From Christensenella sp. UBA3944 (GTDB taxonomy: Bacteria > Bacillota > Clostridia > Christensenellales > DTU072): a stretch of DNA of 21,399 nucleotides. A program made the position numbers and the translations under genes. Below are positions 6,405 through 13,907 of this stretch, one piece after another. Within the stretch, counting starts at the first letter, position 1, and each line of letters opens with the position of its first letter. The stretch is from the NCBI GenBank assembly GCA_002385605.1, contig DGDU01000014.1:790-22188 (forward strand). The letters are read 5' to 3'. The notes under the pieces are model-generated. The model searched no databases. It was not told the origin of the DNA and was given only the letters and a program-made list of their open reading frames with translations.

Positions 6405-8659
6405 AGCAATGCTCCATTTATTACGGAGTTAACATTTGACACAAAGTTGAACTCCAGTTTTTGTTTTACGATGTCGGGAAGCTCGTCGTAGTCCTTGCGG
6501 TTTTCTTCGGGCAGGAATACCTTTTTGATACCCGCGCGGACGGCGGCAAGCGTCTTTTCCTTAAGCCCGCCTATCGGAAGCACCTTGCCCCTCAAGGTAA
6601 GCTCGCCCGTCATTGCGACGCTGTGGTCTACCTTGCGGTTGGAGATTGCCGACGCCAAAGCGGTGGCAATCGTTATGCCGGCGGAAGGCCCGTCCTTGGG
6701 GGTCGCGCCCTCGGGCACATGGATGTGGATATCGTGTTCTTTAAAGAAGTTTTCATCCACATTGAGCATATCGGATATGCTTCTGCAGTAGCTTACGGCT
6801 ATGCGTGCGCTTTCCTTCATGACATCGCCGAGGTTACCCGTAAGGATTATCTCGCCCTTGCCCTTTGTGAGCATGACTTCTATGGACAGCGTATCGCCGC
6901 CAACAGAAGTCCAGGCAAGCCCTGTCACCACGCCAACCTCGTCATGGTTGGAGAGCTGGGTTTCGGTATATTTTCTTTCGCCGAGATACTCTTTGAGGTT
7001 GGATTTTGTGATATTCGCGGGCTCTGCCGATGCGTTCTCGACAAAGCGGCGGGCTATCTTGCGCATTATGGCGTTAACCTGCTTTTCGAGCCCTCTTACG
7101 CCGCTTTCGCGGGTGTAGTGGGTTATTATGCTTTGAATTGCCTCGTCGGCTATCGTCACCCATTCGGGCTTAATACCGTTTTGCTTTATTGCCTTGGGTA
7201 TAAGGTGGCGCTTGGCGATTTCGACCTTTTCGGGGTCGGTGTAGCCGCTCATCTCTATTACTTCCATACGGTCAAGCAGAGGCCTCGAGATGGTTTCAAG
7301 CGTGTTGGCGGTTGTGATAAACAGCACCTGCGAGAGGTCGAAGGGCACTTCGAGGAAGTGGTCCCTGAAGTTGCGGTTTTGCTCGGGGTCGAGTACCTCA
7401 AGCAACGCACTCGCGGGATCGCCTTTGTAGTCGCTTGCCATCTTGTCGATTTCGTCCATAAGGAATACGGGGTTCATCGAGCCCGCGGTCTTTATGCCGT
7501 TTATGATACGGCCGGGCATTGCGCCTACATAGGTCTTGCGGTGCCCTCTTATTTCGGCTTCGTCGCGGACGCCGCCGAAGCTTACGCGCACATACTTTTT
7601 GTTCATGGCGCGGGCTATGGACTGGGCGATGGAGGTCTTGCCGATTCCGGGAGGGCCTACAAGGCAGATTATGGGGCTTCTGCCCTCTTTTGATAGCTTA
7701 CGAACGGCCAAAGCCTCTATAAGCCTTTCCTTAACCTTTTGCAGCCCGTAGTGGTCTTCGTCGAGTACCATTTGCGCATCGGCAAGGTTGTCGTTATCCT
7801 CGGTGTATACGCCCCACGGAAGCTCCAAAACGGTGTCGAGGTAGTTTTTGATAAGCGCCATTTCGGGTGAGGCGGGAGCCGTGCGCTTCAGGTGGTCGGC
7901 TTCTTTGCGGAGCTTTTCCTTTATGTTTTCGGGCGCCTTGCTTGCCTCAATCTTTTTGCGGTATTCGGCGGATTCGTCATCCTCGCCGATTTCCTCGCTG
8001 AGCGCTTTTATCTGCTCGCGTATGTAGTATTCCCTTTGGTTTTCGTCAATAGACTCCTTGACCTTGGCGGCTATGGCGTCGTCGACGGTAATCACCATGA
8101 GGGCCTCGTTTATGGCCTGGATAAACATCAGAAGCCTTTCGTCGGTCTTGATGTTAAGCAAAAAGTCGCTCTTGTTCTTTATGGGAAGCCCCGCCACGAT
8201 CATATCGAGGTCGGTGTTAAGGTTTTCTCTGGTTAATGGGAGCTTGCGGCGCGCGGTCTTTGAGATAAAGAGATCGTAGACCTCTACTGCCTTGTCGTAA
8301 AGCTGGTCGACGATGGCGTCGCTGCCCTTTTTGAATATAACGGGGCGTACATCTACCATCGTGACGCCGTTTTCGGTTACGGCCTCGACAATGCGCACCC
8401 TGCGCCCGGCTTTGTAGGCAAGCTTAATCTCGAAAGGGAACGGCGAAAAGAGCTGTTCTATCTCCGCCCTTATGCCGAGGTAGTCCTCTTCGATTACACC
8501 CCTGTCGGTGGGGACAAGGATGATTTCTTTGTTTTCGAGACCCGCCTGCTTAAGCGCGGCAATAATCTCGGGGTTATTGAAATTTACAATCCCCGAAGAA
8601 TGCGGAAAAATGAGCTTTGCGGTCGGTATCGCGAGTATTTTTTTGGTTGCTGTCTTCAT
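6401..8659 (-). CDS. lon: Lon, ATP-dependent serine protease
   Basis: Lon is a cytoplasmic hexameric AAA+ protease that degrades misfolded and regulatory proteins. In order: an N-terminal substrate-binding domain, a coiled-coil region with the REYYIREQIKALSEEIG signature, an AAA+ module with Walker A GPPGIGKTS and Walker B PVFLMDEIDK, and the protease domain. The catalytic Ser659 lies in DGPSAG and Lys702 in GGLKEK; their 43-residue spacing equals that of E. coli Lon. At 752 aa it is slightly short at the N-terminus but complete. It has its own promoter, and the weak ribosome site AGAGGA lies only a few bases before the ATG, giving a leader of about 14 nt. It overlaps ysxC by four bases. Confidence 0.98.
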   Translation of the reverse strand: MKTATKKILAIPTAKLIFPHSSGIVNFNNPEIIAALKQAGLENKEIILVPTDRGVIEEDYLGIRAEIEQLFSPFPFEIKLAYKAGRRVRIVEAVTENGVTMVDVRPVIFKKGSDAIVDQLYDKAVEVYDLFISKTARRKLPLTRENLNTDLDMIVAGLPIKNKSDFLLNIKTDERLLMFIQAINEALMVITVDDAIAAKVKESIDENQREYYIREQIKALSEEIGEDDESAEYRKKIEASKAPENIKEKLRKEADHLKRTAPASPEMALIKNYLDTVLELPWGVYTEDNDNLADAQMVLDEDHYGLQKVKERLIEALAVRKLSKEGRSPIICLVGPPGIGKTSIAQSIARAMNKKYVRVSFGGVRDEAEIRGHRKTYVGAMPGRIINGIKTAGSMNPVFLMDEIDKMASDYKGDPASALLEVLDPEQNRNFRDHFLEVPFDLSQVLFITTANTLETISRPLLDRMEVIEMSGYTDPEKVEIAKRHLIPKAIKQNGIKPEWVTIADEAIQSIITHYTRESGVRGLEKQVNAIMRKIARRFVENASAEPANITKSNLKEYLGERKYTETQLSNHDEVGVVTGLAWTSVGGDTLSIEVMLTKGKGEIILTGNLGDVMKESARIAVSYCRSISDMLNVDENFFKEHDIHIHVPEGATPKDGPSAGITIATALASAISNRKVDHSVAMTGELTLRGKVLPIGGLKEKTLAAVRAGIKKVFLPEENRKDYDELPDIVKQKLEFNFVSNVNSVINGALL

Positions 8660-8679
8660 AAGTTCCTCTTAGTGTCAAA

Positions 8680-8708
8680 ATTGTAGCATAAAACATAATT
8701 GTACGCAA
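8680..8708 (-). promoter_or_regulatory. Promoter of lon
   Basis: On the minus strand: TTGCGT (8708-8703), a 17-base spacer, then TACAAT (8685-8680) with a TGC extended -10. The predicted start lies near 8673, leaving about 14 bases before the lon ATG. This lets lon-ysxC be expressed separately from tig-clpP-clpX. No CtsR-type heptamer repeat is visible nearby. Confidence 0.65.
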
Positions 8709-8762
8709 CCCGACGACGGCCACAATAAATGGTAAAAAAGCGTATAATTTATTCCAAAACGC

Positions 8763-8796
8763 AAAAAGGCGAAAAATTGTTAACTTCCCGCCTTTT
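8763..8796 (-). terminator. Terminator after clpX
   Basis: On the minus strand, AAAAGGCG and CGCCTTTT pair as an 8-bp stem around a 17-base loop, and the T run after the stem reaches five bases. It lies about 27 bases beyond the clpX stop and before the lon promoter, so clpX and lon look like separate or partly coupled units. Confidence 0.6.
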
Positions 8797-8822
8797 ATTT
8801 TTATTACATTAGTTAATCTTTA

Positions 8823-10067
8823 TCAGGCGCTTTTTTTGGTAATTTTGGGTAGTACCTTATTATTGATGGTGTCGGCGGTGATGGTTACCTTTACGATATC
8901 GGTATCCGAGGGGACATCGAACATAAGGGAGATAACCGCGTTTTCAATTATGGTGCGCAGTCCGCGGGCGCCGGTCTTGAGTTCGTACGCCTTGCGGGCG
9001 ATGGCCCTTACCGCTTCGTCCTCGAACTCAAGTTCTACCCCGTCCATGGCGAACAGCTTTTTATACTGCTTTATGAGAGCGTTCTTGGGTTCGTTGAGAA
9101 TCCTTACTAGCGCCTCCTCGTCGAGAGGGTCGAGAGCTGTGACGATGGGAAGCCTTCCCACGAATTCGGGTATAAGCCCGTACTTAATGAGGTCGTCGGG
9201 CTGGATATCCCTGATCATTTCGGTATAGGTACCCTCGGAAGTGCGCAGATTGGAGCTGAAGCCTATGCTGGATGCGTCTTTGCGTTTATCTATTATTTTC
9301 TCCAGCCCTACGAAAGCGCCGCCGCAGATAAAAAGGATGTTAGAGGTGTCTATCTGGATAAACTCTTGCTGCGGGTGCTTCCTTCCGCCCTGAGGGGGCA
9401 CATTGGCTACAGTGCTTTCTATTATCTTGAGAAGCGCCTGCTGTACGCCCTCGCCGCTTACATCGCGGGTTATAGACATATTCTCGCTTTTGCGGCTAAT
9501 CTTATCTATTTCGTCTATATAAATAATGCCCTTTTCTGCCCTCTTGACATCGCCCTTGGCGTTTACGATCAGCTTAAGAAGTATATTCTCAACATCCTCG
9601 CCCACATAGCCCGCCTCGGTGAGGGTGGTGGCGTCGGCAATGGCGAATGGCACATTGAGGATGTTGGCAAGCGTCTTGGCAAGCAGCGTTTTGCCGCTTC
9701 CCGTTGGGCCTATTAGCAGGATATTGCTTTTTTCCAGCACTACATCGGCAAAGCTCTTATCCGACTTTGCGCCGATACGCTTATAATGGTTGTACACGGC
9801 AACCGAGAGAGTTCGCTTGGCTTCGTCCTGGCCGATAATGTATTCGTCCAGTTTTTCTTTTATCTCTCTGGGACGGAGAAGATTTATGCTTGTATTGCGG
9901 TTTTCTATCTCCTGCCTGGCGTCGGACAGCACCTTTGCCGCGCGTTGGACGCACTCGCAGCAAATAAAGGCGCCGTTCTGCCCCGAGATTATCGACTCTA
10001 CCTGAGATTCGGATTTGCCGCAAAACGAGCAGAATATGTTTTTGGGGAACTGTGTGTTTTTATCCAT
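8823..10067 (-). CDS. clpX: ClpX, ATPase subunit of the ClpXP protease
   Basis: A 414-aa AAA+ unfoldase that feeds substrates into ClpP. The N-terminal zinc-binding domain has Cys13, Cys16 and a C36-x2-C39 pair (with an additional Cys37). Walker A GPTGSGKT lies at 119-126, and the GYVGEDVENIL pore-1 segment starts at 152. IIYIDEIDKI is Walker B, and RKHPQQEFIQIDTSNILFI is typical ClpX sequence. The C-terminal domain contains TGARGLR (sensor 2). The ATG follows an AAGGAAA site, 37 bases after clpP. Order and spacing with clpP point to one transcript. Confidence 0.98.
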   Translation of the reverse strand: MDKNTQFPKNIFCSFCGKSESQVESIISGQNGAFICCECVQRAAKVLSDARQEIENRNTSINLLRPREIKEKLDEYIIGQDEAKRTLSVAVYNHYKRIGAKSDKSFADVVLEKSNILLIGPTGSGKTLLAKTLANILNVPFAIADATTLTEAGYVGEDVENILLKLIVNAKGDVKRAEKGIIYIDEIDKISRKSENMSITRDVSGEGVQQALLKIIESTVANVPPQGGRKHPQQEFIQIDTSNILFICGGAFVGLEKIIDKRKDASSIGFSSNLRTSEGTYTEMIRDIQPDDLIKYGLIPEFVGRLPIVTALDPLDEEALVRILNEPKNALIKQYKKLFAMDGVELEFEDEAVRAIARKAYELKTGARGLRTIIENAVISLMFDVPSDTDIVKVTITADTINNKVLPKITKKSA

Positions 10068-10104
10068 GCTTTCCTTGCTGTTAATAATTATGAAAATGAG
10101 GAGG

Positions 10105-10710
10105 TTATTGCCTCTTTTGGAATATCTTATCTATTATTCCGTATTCCAAAGCCTCCTGCGCGGACATGTAATTGTCGCGGTCGGTATCCTTTTCGATTCT
10201 TTCTAAGGGCTGGCCCGTCCTTTCGGCAAGTATCTCGTTTAGCTTTTTCTTAATTTTAAGTATGTGCTCGGCGACTATTGCTATGTCGCTTGCCTGCCCC
10301 TGCGCGCCGCCCATGGGCTGATGTATCATAATCTCGCTGTTGGGGAGGGCGTAGCGCTTGCCCTTTGTGCCCGCGGCAAGAAGGAAAGCGCCCATAGAAG
10401 CCGCCAGCCCTACGCAGATTGTAGACACATCGCATTTAATAAAGTTGATGGTGTCGTATATGGCAAGGCCTGCCGATACGCTTCCGCCGGGGCTGTTTAT
10501 ATAAAGGGATATTTCTTTAGTGGGGTCTTTGGTTTCGAGATATAAAAGCTGCCCTACAACAAGGTTTGCTGTTTGGTCGGTAATTTCGCCCGAGAGAAAG
10601 ATTACGCGGTCTTCAAGCAAGCGCGAATACAGGTCGTAAGTCATGACGCCCCTGTTGGTTTGCTCTATTACCGTAGGAATGGGAAGATAGCTCTTAATTT
10701 CCTTTGTCAT
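10105..10710 (-). CDS. clpP: ClpP, ATP-dependent Clp protease proteolytic subunit
   Basis: A 201-aa serine peptidase that forms the tetradecameric chamber of ClpXP. The catalytic triad is Ser105 (in GLAASMGAF), His130 (in MIHQPMGG) and Asp179 (in KDTDRDN); the 25- and 49-residue spacings equal those in E. coli ClpP. The processing region before GVMTYDLYSRLLEDRVIFL is normal. The ATG is preceded by an AAGGAG site. It lies between tig and clpX in the classic order, separated from tig by a 111-bp gap that contains a strong hairpin. Confidence 0.98.
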   Translation of the reverse strand: MTKEIKSYLPIPTVIEQTNRGVMTYDLYSRLLEDRVIFLSGEITDQTANLVVGQLLYLETKDPTKEISLYINSPGGSVSAGLAIYDTINFIKCDVSTICVGLAASMGAFLLAAGTKGKRYALPNSEIMIHQPMGGAQGQASDIAIVAEHILKIKKKLNEILAERTGQPLERIEKDTDRDNYMSAQEALEYGIIDKIFQKRQ

Positions 10711-10741
10711 AAATTTTCTCCTTATTATTATATGATATTTC

Positions 10742-10776
10742 TCGCGAGGGAAGCCGTAATCCGCCTTCCCGCGCGA
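10742..10776 (-). terminator. Hairpin between tig and clpP, possible attenuator
   Basis: TCGCG and GGGAAG pair with CTTCCC and CGCGA, an 11-bp stem with one internal mismatch and an 11-base loop. No T tract follows on the minus strand, so it is unlikely to be a full intrinsic terminator. It could reduce read-through or mark an RNA processing or stability site between tig and clpP. A TATAAT sequence follows at 10732-10727, but without a fitting -35. Confidence 0.45.
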
Positions 10777-10821
10777 TTTATTATCTTCTTTGGCGAAAAA
10801 ACTTGTTTTATCCTTGAAGAA

Positions 10822-12108
10822 CTAGGCTATCGTGTTGTTGGAACGCAGGAAGTCGAACAGTTTGTCGCTCATTATGCCGTTTATGATGCGTCCGAAGGAA
10901 TTCTGGTTGAGGCCCTTGGTGTACTCTTCGAGGGACTTGCCAACCTTTTCGGCTTCCTTCTGGAGGGCGGCGTCCATTTCCTCTTTGGTGACATCGATTT
11001 TTTCGGTTTCGATGATCTTTTCGAGGATGAGGCGGGACTTTACAGCCCTTACGGCGTCATCCCTTCTGTCGGCGCGCAGGGACTCTTCGGTGGTGTCGGT
11101 GTACTTGAGGTAGTCCTCATACCTTAGCCCGCTGTAAGCCATGCGCATCTTAAGTTCTTCTATCATGCGGTCGAGTTCGGCGTCCACAAGGGCGTCGGGA
11201 AGCTCGATGTCGGCGGAAGCGGTTATAGCGTCTACAAGGCGGGTTTCTTCTTCGTACCTTGCCCTTTGCTCGGCGGCATTTACCATCTTATTCTTAATGT
11301 CGTTCTTATATTCCTCGAGCGTGTCGAATTCGCTTACATCCTTGGCGAACTCGTCGTCCAATGCGGGAAGCTCTTTAACCTTTATCTCGTGCAGCTTTAC
11401 GGCAAAAACAGCCTCTTTGCCTGCAAGCTCGGCTGCGTGATAGTCGTCGGGGAACTTGACGGTTATATCCTTTTCTTCACCTATCGACATACCTGCGACC
11501 TGGTCTTCGAAGCCGGGTATGAACATATTGCTGCCGAGGTCAAGGGCCTGCTTTTCGGCGGTGCCGCCGTCGAACTTAACGCCGTCCACGCTGCCGCTGT
11601 AATCTATTATTGTCCTGTCGCCCATGGCTGCCGGCCTGTCCGAAACATTAATCCAGCGGCAAGCCTGCTCCTGGCGCCTTTTAAGCTCTTTTTCGACCTC
11701 TTCGTCGGATACCTCGGCGGCAACCTTCCCGATCGTGAGGCCTTTATATGCGGGAAGCTCGAAGGAAGGCATAACCTCGACGGTTATGACAAACTTGAAC
11801 TCGTCGGTGCTTATAACCTTTATATCAGCCTGCGGCCTCGCCACGGGCTCAATGTCCTTGTTTTCGTCAAGGATTTGCGAATAATACTTGTTCATGGCGA
11901 TGTCGGCGGCATCCTCAAGGAAAACTTCCTTGCCATACATTTTTACTATAACATTAAACGGCGCTTTGCCGGGGCGGAAGCCTTCGATCCTGTAATGTCC
12001 CTTGGTTTTCTTGTAAGCCTCTAAAATGCAATCGTCCCACTCGTTCTTTTCTACGCTGACTGCGATTTCGACACGGGATCTTTCAAGCTTCTGCACAGAA
12101 TATTCCAT
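10822..12108 (-). CDS. tig: Trigger factor, ribosome-associated chaperone and prolyl isomerase
   Basis: A 428-aa chaperone that binds ribosomal protein uL23 and the emerging nascent chain. The N-terminal ribosome-binding domain carries the signature GFRPGKAP at 43-50. An FKBP-type prolyl isomerase domain follows (GDRTIIDYSG, then FIPGFEDQVAGM and VKFPDDY). The helical C-terminal chaperone arms finish the protein (ALDDEFAKDVSEF and onward). It starts with ATG nine bases after a GGAGG site and is the first gene of the tig-clpP-clpX unit, linking folding to proteolysis. It is divergent from rqcH. Length and domain order are standard. Confidence 0.98.
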   Translation of the reverse strand: MEYSVQKLERSRVEIAVSVEKNEWDDCILEAYKKTKGHYRIEGFRPGKAPFNVIVKMYGKEVFLEDAADIAMNKYYSQILDENKDIEPVARPQADIKVISTDEFKFVITVEVMPSFELPAYKGLTIGKVAAEVSDEEVEKELKRRQEQACRWINVSDRPAAMGDRTIIDYSGSVDGVKFDGGTAEKQALDLGSNMFIPGFEDQVAGMSIGEEKDITVKFPDDYHAAELAGKEAVFAVKLHEIKVKELPALDDEFAKDVSEFDTLEEYKNDIKNKMVNAAEQRARYEEETRLVDAITASADIELPDALVDAELDRMIEELKMRMAYSGLRYEDYLKYTDTTEESLRADRRDDAVRAVKSRLILEKIIETEKIDVTKEEMDAALQKEAEKVGKSLEEYTKGLNQNSFGRIINGIMSDKLFDFLRSNNTIA

Positions 12109-12141
12109 TTGTAACTAACCTCCAATACTTGTATCTTTGTA

Positions 12142-12170
12142 ATGATAACATACCCAACAAAAGTTTGCAA
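12142..12170 (-). promoter_or_regulatory. Promoter of tig
   Basis: On the minus strand: TTGCAA (12170-12165), a 17-base spacer, then TATCAT (12147-12142). The transcript would have a leader of about 27 bases with a GGAGG ribosome binding site. The -35 box is the centre of a perfect palindrome, GTTTGCAAAC, at 12163-12172. Confidence 0.6.
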
Positions 12171-12209
12171 ACGCTTTATTCCCAAAACTTTACAAACTAT
12201 ATATTTTAT

Positions 12210-12238
12210 TTGTAAAAAACCGATTTTTAGCCTATAAT
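12210..12238 (+). promoter_or_regulatory. Promoter of rqcH, predicted leaderless transcript
   Basis: TTGTAA (12210-12215), a 17-base spacer, then a perfect TATAAT (12233-12238). The ATG at 12245 follows after only six bases, the usual distance to the transcription start. There is no Shine-Dalgarno sequence between or before them. Confidence 0.7.
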
Positions 12239-12244
12239 GAAAGC

Positions 12245-13894
12245 ATGCCGAACGATTATTTCACTCTTAACGCCTTAGCCGAAGAGCTTTCGGACGCGCT
12301 TTCGGGCGGGCGGATAAACAAAATCAGTATGCCCTCGGATGACGATATTTATATCGACCTGAGGGCAAAAGGTAAGAATCTTACCCTGCTTTTCTGCGCG
12401 CGAAAACCCGTGTCAAGGGTACATATTACCTCGGCAAAAATTCCTTCTCCCCCGTCGCCTTCCCCTTTCTGTATGTTGCTAAGAAAGCACCTTACGGGCG
12501 GGGTAATCGAAGGGTTTTACCTTCTTAACAACGACCGCATAATGGTATGCGAAGTTACATCCCGAAACGAGCTGCACGACCTTATGCGGTACAAGATAAT
12601 CCTTGAAATCGGGGGCTTCCCAAACTTCGTTCTCGCAAGGGATGATAACACGATTCTGGATTGCACGAGAAGGATGATTGAAGAAAATTCCCGAAGCCTG
12701 TTCCCAAATTTGAAATACACTCCTCCCCCGCAATTTGCTCCCAATATCTTTTTTACGGATACCCAAACTCTCGAAAACATTAAAACCGCCAAGGATATTC
12801 TCGGCAGTTTTGTGGGCGCGTCTAAAGAAACCGCAGCCGAAATCGAGGGGTTAATTTCGGCTAAACCCGCCGCGGAAGCACTTAACGGATTATTGAATAT
12901 TTACCGCAGCGAAAGGTATTCGCCCTGCTGTTTGAAAGACAGTCAAGGCAAGCCTAAAGGCTTTTTCGCCTATCCTTATGAAAGCATAAGCGGTGACTTT
13001 GTCAAGACAGAATCGCTTAGCGTGGCGATGGATATTTACTACTCTCACATATCCGAAGGAAGCGGGAAATCGGCAGCCGCGAGAAGGCTGTACCAGATTC
13101 TCAAACGGCTAAAATCCAAGACCGAAAAACGGCTTAAGGATAACGCCCTCCGCCTTGCCGAATGTGAGGAAGCCGAGAAATACCTTCAAATCGGGGAGCT
13201 TATAAAGTGCAACGCCTATCAGATTGCCAAAGGATGCGACAGCGTAACCGTATACGATTTTTATAACGACAAAGAAATCACGGTAAAGCTTGACCCACTG
13301 CTCCCGCCCATGAAAAACGCCGAGGCATATTTCAAAAAGTACACAAAACTGAAGGGCGGCAGGGCTTATGCCCTTAAAGAGCGCGAAGAGCTTATCGAAC
13401 TTCAGGAGTACCTGTTGAACATCGAGCAAAGCCTCGAAAACTGCTCCGCCGAGGCCGAATTTGTTGAAATCGAGGAAGAGTTGAACACCGTTTCGGGGGC
13501 GAATAAAGCTAAAGCGCAGAGAAACCCCAAAAAGCTGAGGCCCTCCGAACCGATTAAGACAGAAATCGGCGGGTTTACCGTTTACATAGGCAAAAACAAC
13601 GCCCAAAACGACAGCATAACCTTCAAAATTGCCTCTTCAAGGGATATATGGCTGCACGCCAAAGGTTATCACGGCTCGCACGGAATAATAATCACAAACG
13701 GAAAGGATGTGCCGCCAACTGTGCTATCTAAAGCCGCCTCTTTTGTGGCCTTTTACAGCAAGGCTTCCGCCTCTCCCAAGGTCGATGTGGACTATACCAG
13801 GCGTATAAATGTAAAAAGGCTGGGCAAGCCCGGACTGGTGTCGTATACAGATTATAAAACAATAACGGTTGAACCCCAGAAGCCCCTCTTCTAG
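12245..13894 (+). CDS. rqcH: RqcH (NFACT family), ribosome-associated quality control, Ala-tailing factor
   Basis: A 549-aa homologue of Rqc2/NEMF, earlier annotated as fibronectin-binding protein. RqcH binds obstructed 50S subunits and recruits tRNA-Ala to add C-terminal alanine tails that mark stalled chains for proteases such as ClpXP. NFACT-N contains LSGGRINKI and FCMLLRKHL; the functionally important Asp-Arg pair falls at 97-98, the numbering used for Bacillus RqcH. A charged coiled-coil middle (about 270-440) follows. The C-terminal NFACT-R domain holds GKNNAQND, DIWLHAKGYHGSH and VDYTRRINVKR. Homology fixes the start at the ATG at 12245, although no ribosome site is present. It is divergent from tig, and its product acts upstream of the proteases encoded next door. 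Confidence 0.95.
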   Translation: MPNDYFTLNALAEELSDALSGGRINKISMPSDDDIYIDLRAKGKNLTLLFCARKPVSRVHITSAKIPSPPSPSPFCMLLRKHLTGGVIEGFYLLNNDRIMVCEVTSRNELHDLMRYKIILEIGGFPNFVLARDDNTILDCTRRMIEENSRSLFPNLKYTPPPQFAPNIFFTDTQTLENIKTAKDILGSFVGASKETAAEIEGLISAKPAAEALNGLLNIYRSERYSPCCLKDSQGKPKGFFAYPYESISGDFVKTESLSVAMDIYYSHISEGSGKSAAARRLYQILKRLKSKTEKRLKDNALRLAECEEAEKYLQIGELIKCNAYQIAKGCDSVTVYDFYNDKEITVKLDPLLPPMKNAEAYFKKYTKLKGGRAYALKEREELIELQEYLLNIEQSLENCSAEAEFVEIEEELNTVSGANKAKAQRNPKKLRPSEPIKTEIGGFTVYIGKNNAQNDSITFKIASSRDIWLHAKGYHGSHGIIITNGKDVPPTVLSKAASFVAFYSKASASPKVDVDYTRRINVKRLGKPGLVSYTDYKTITVEPQKPLF

Positions 13895-13907
13895 GGGTTA
13901 TTTTTTT
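13881..13907 (+). terminator. Intrinsic terminator of rqcH, overlapping the 3' end of ddl
   Basis: AGCCCCT-CTTCT-AGGGGTT forms a 7-bp stem (one G-T pair) containing the rqcH TAG stop codon. An A then seven T residues follow (13900-13907). The T run, read on the other strand, is the IKK codon run and stop of ddl, so the two convergent genes share this sequence. No matching T run exists for ddl itself. Confidence 0.75.

Noticed and set aside
6461..7693. 410-codon open frame on the plus strand opposite lon
   Set aside because: It is wholly antisense to a lon gene with intact catalytic motifs; its length follows from codon bias, and it has no recognisable domain or ribosome site.
10727..10732. 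TATAAT on the minus strand just before clpP
   Set aside because: No -35 hexamer at 15-19 bases; the overlapping hairpin and operon context make an independent promoter doubtful.
11266..12024. 252-codon plus-strand frame opposite tig
   Set aside because: It is antisense to trigger factor and has no independent coding signals.
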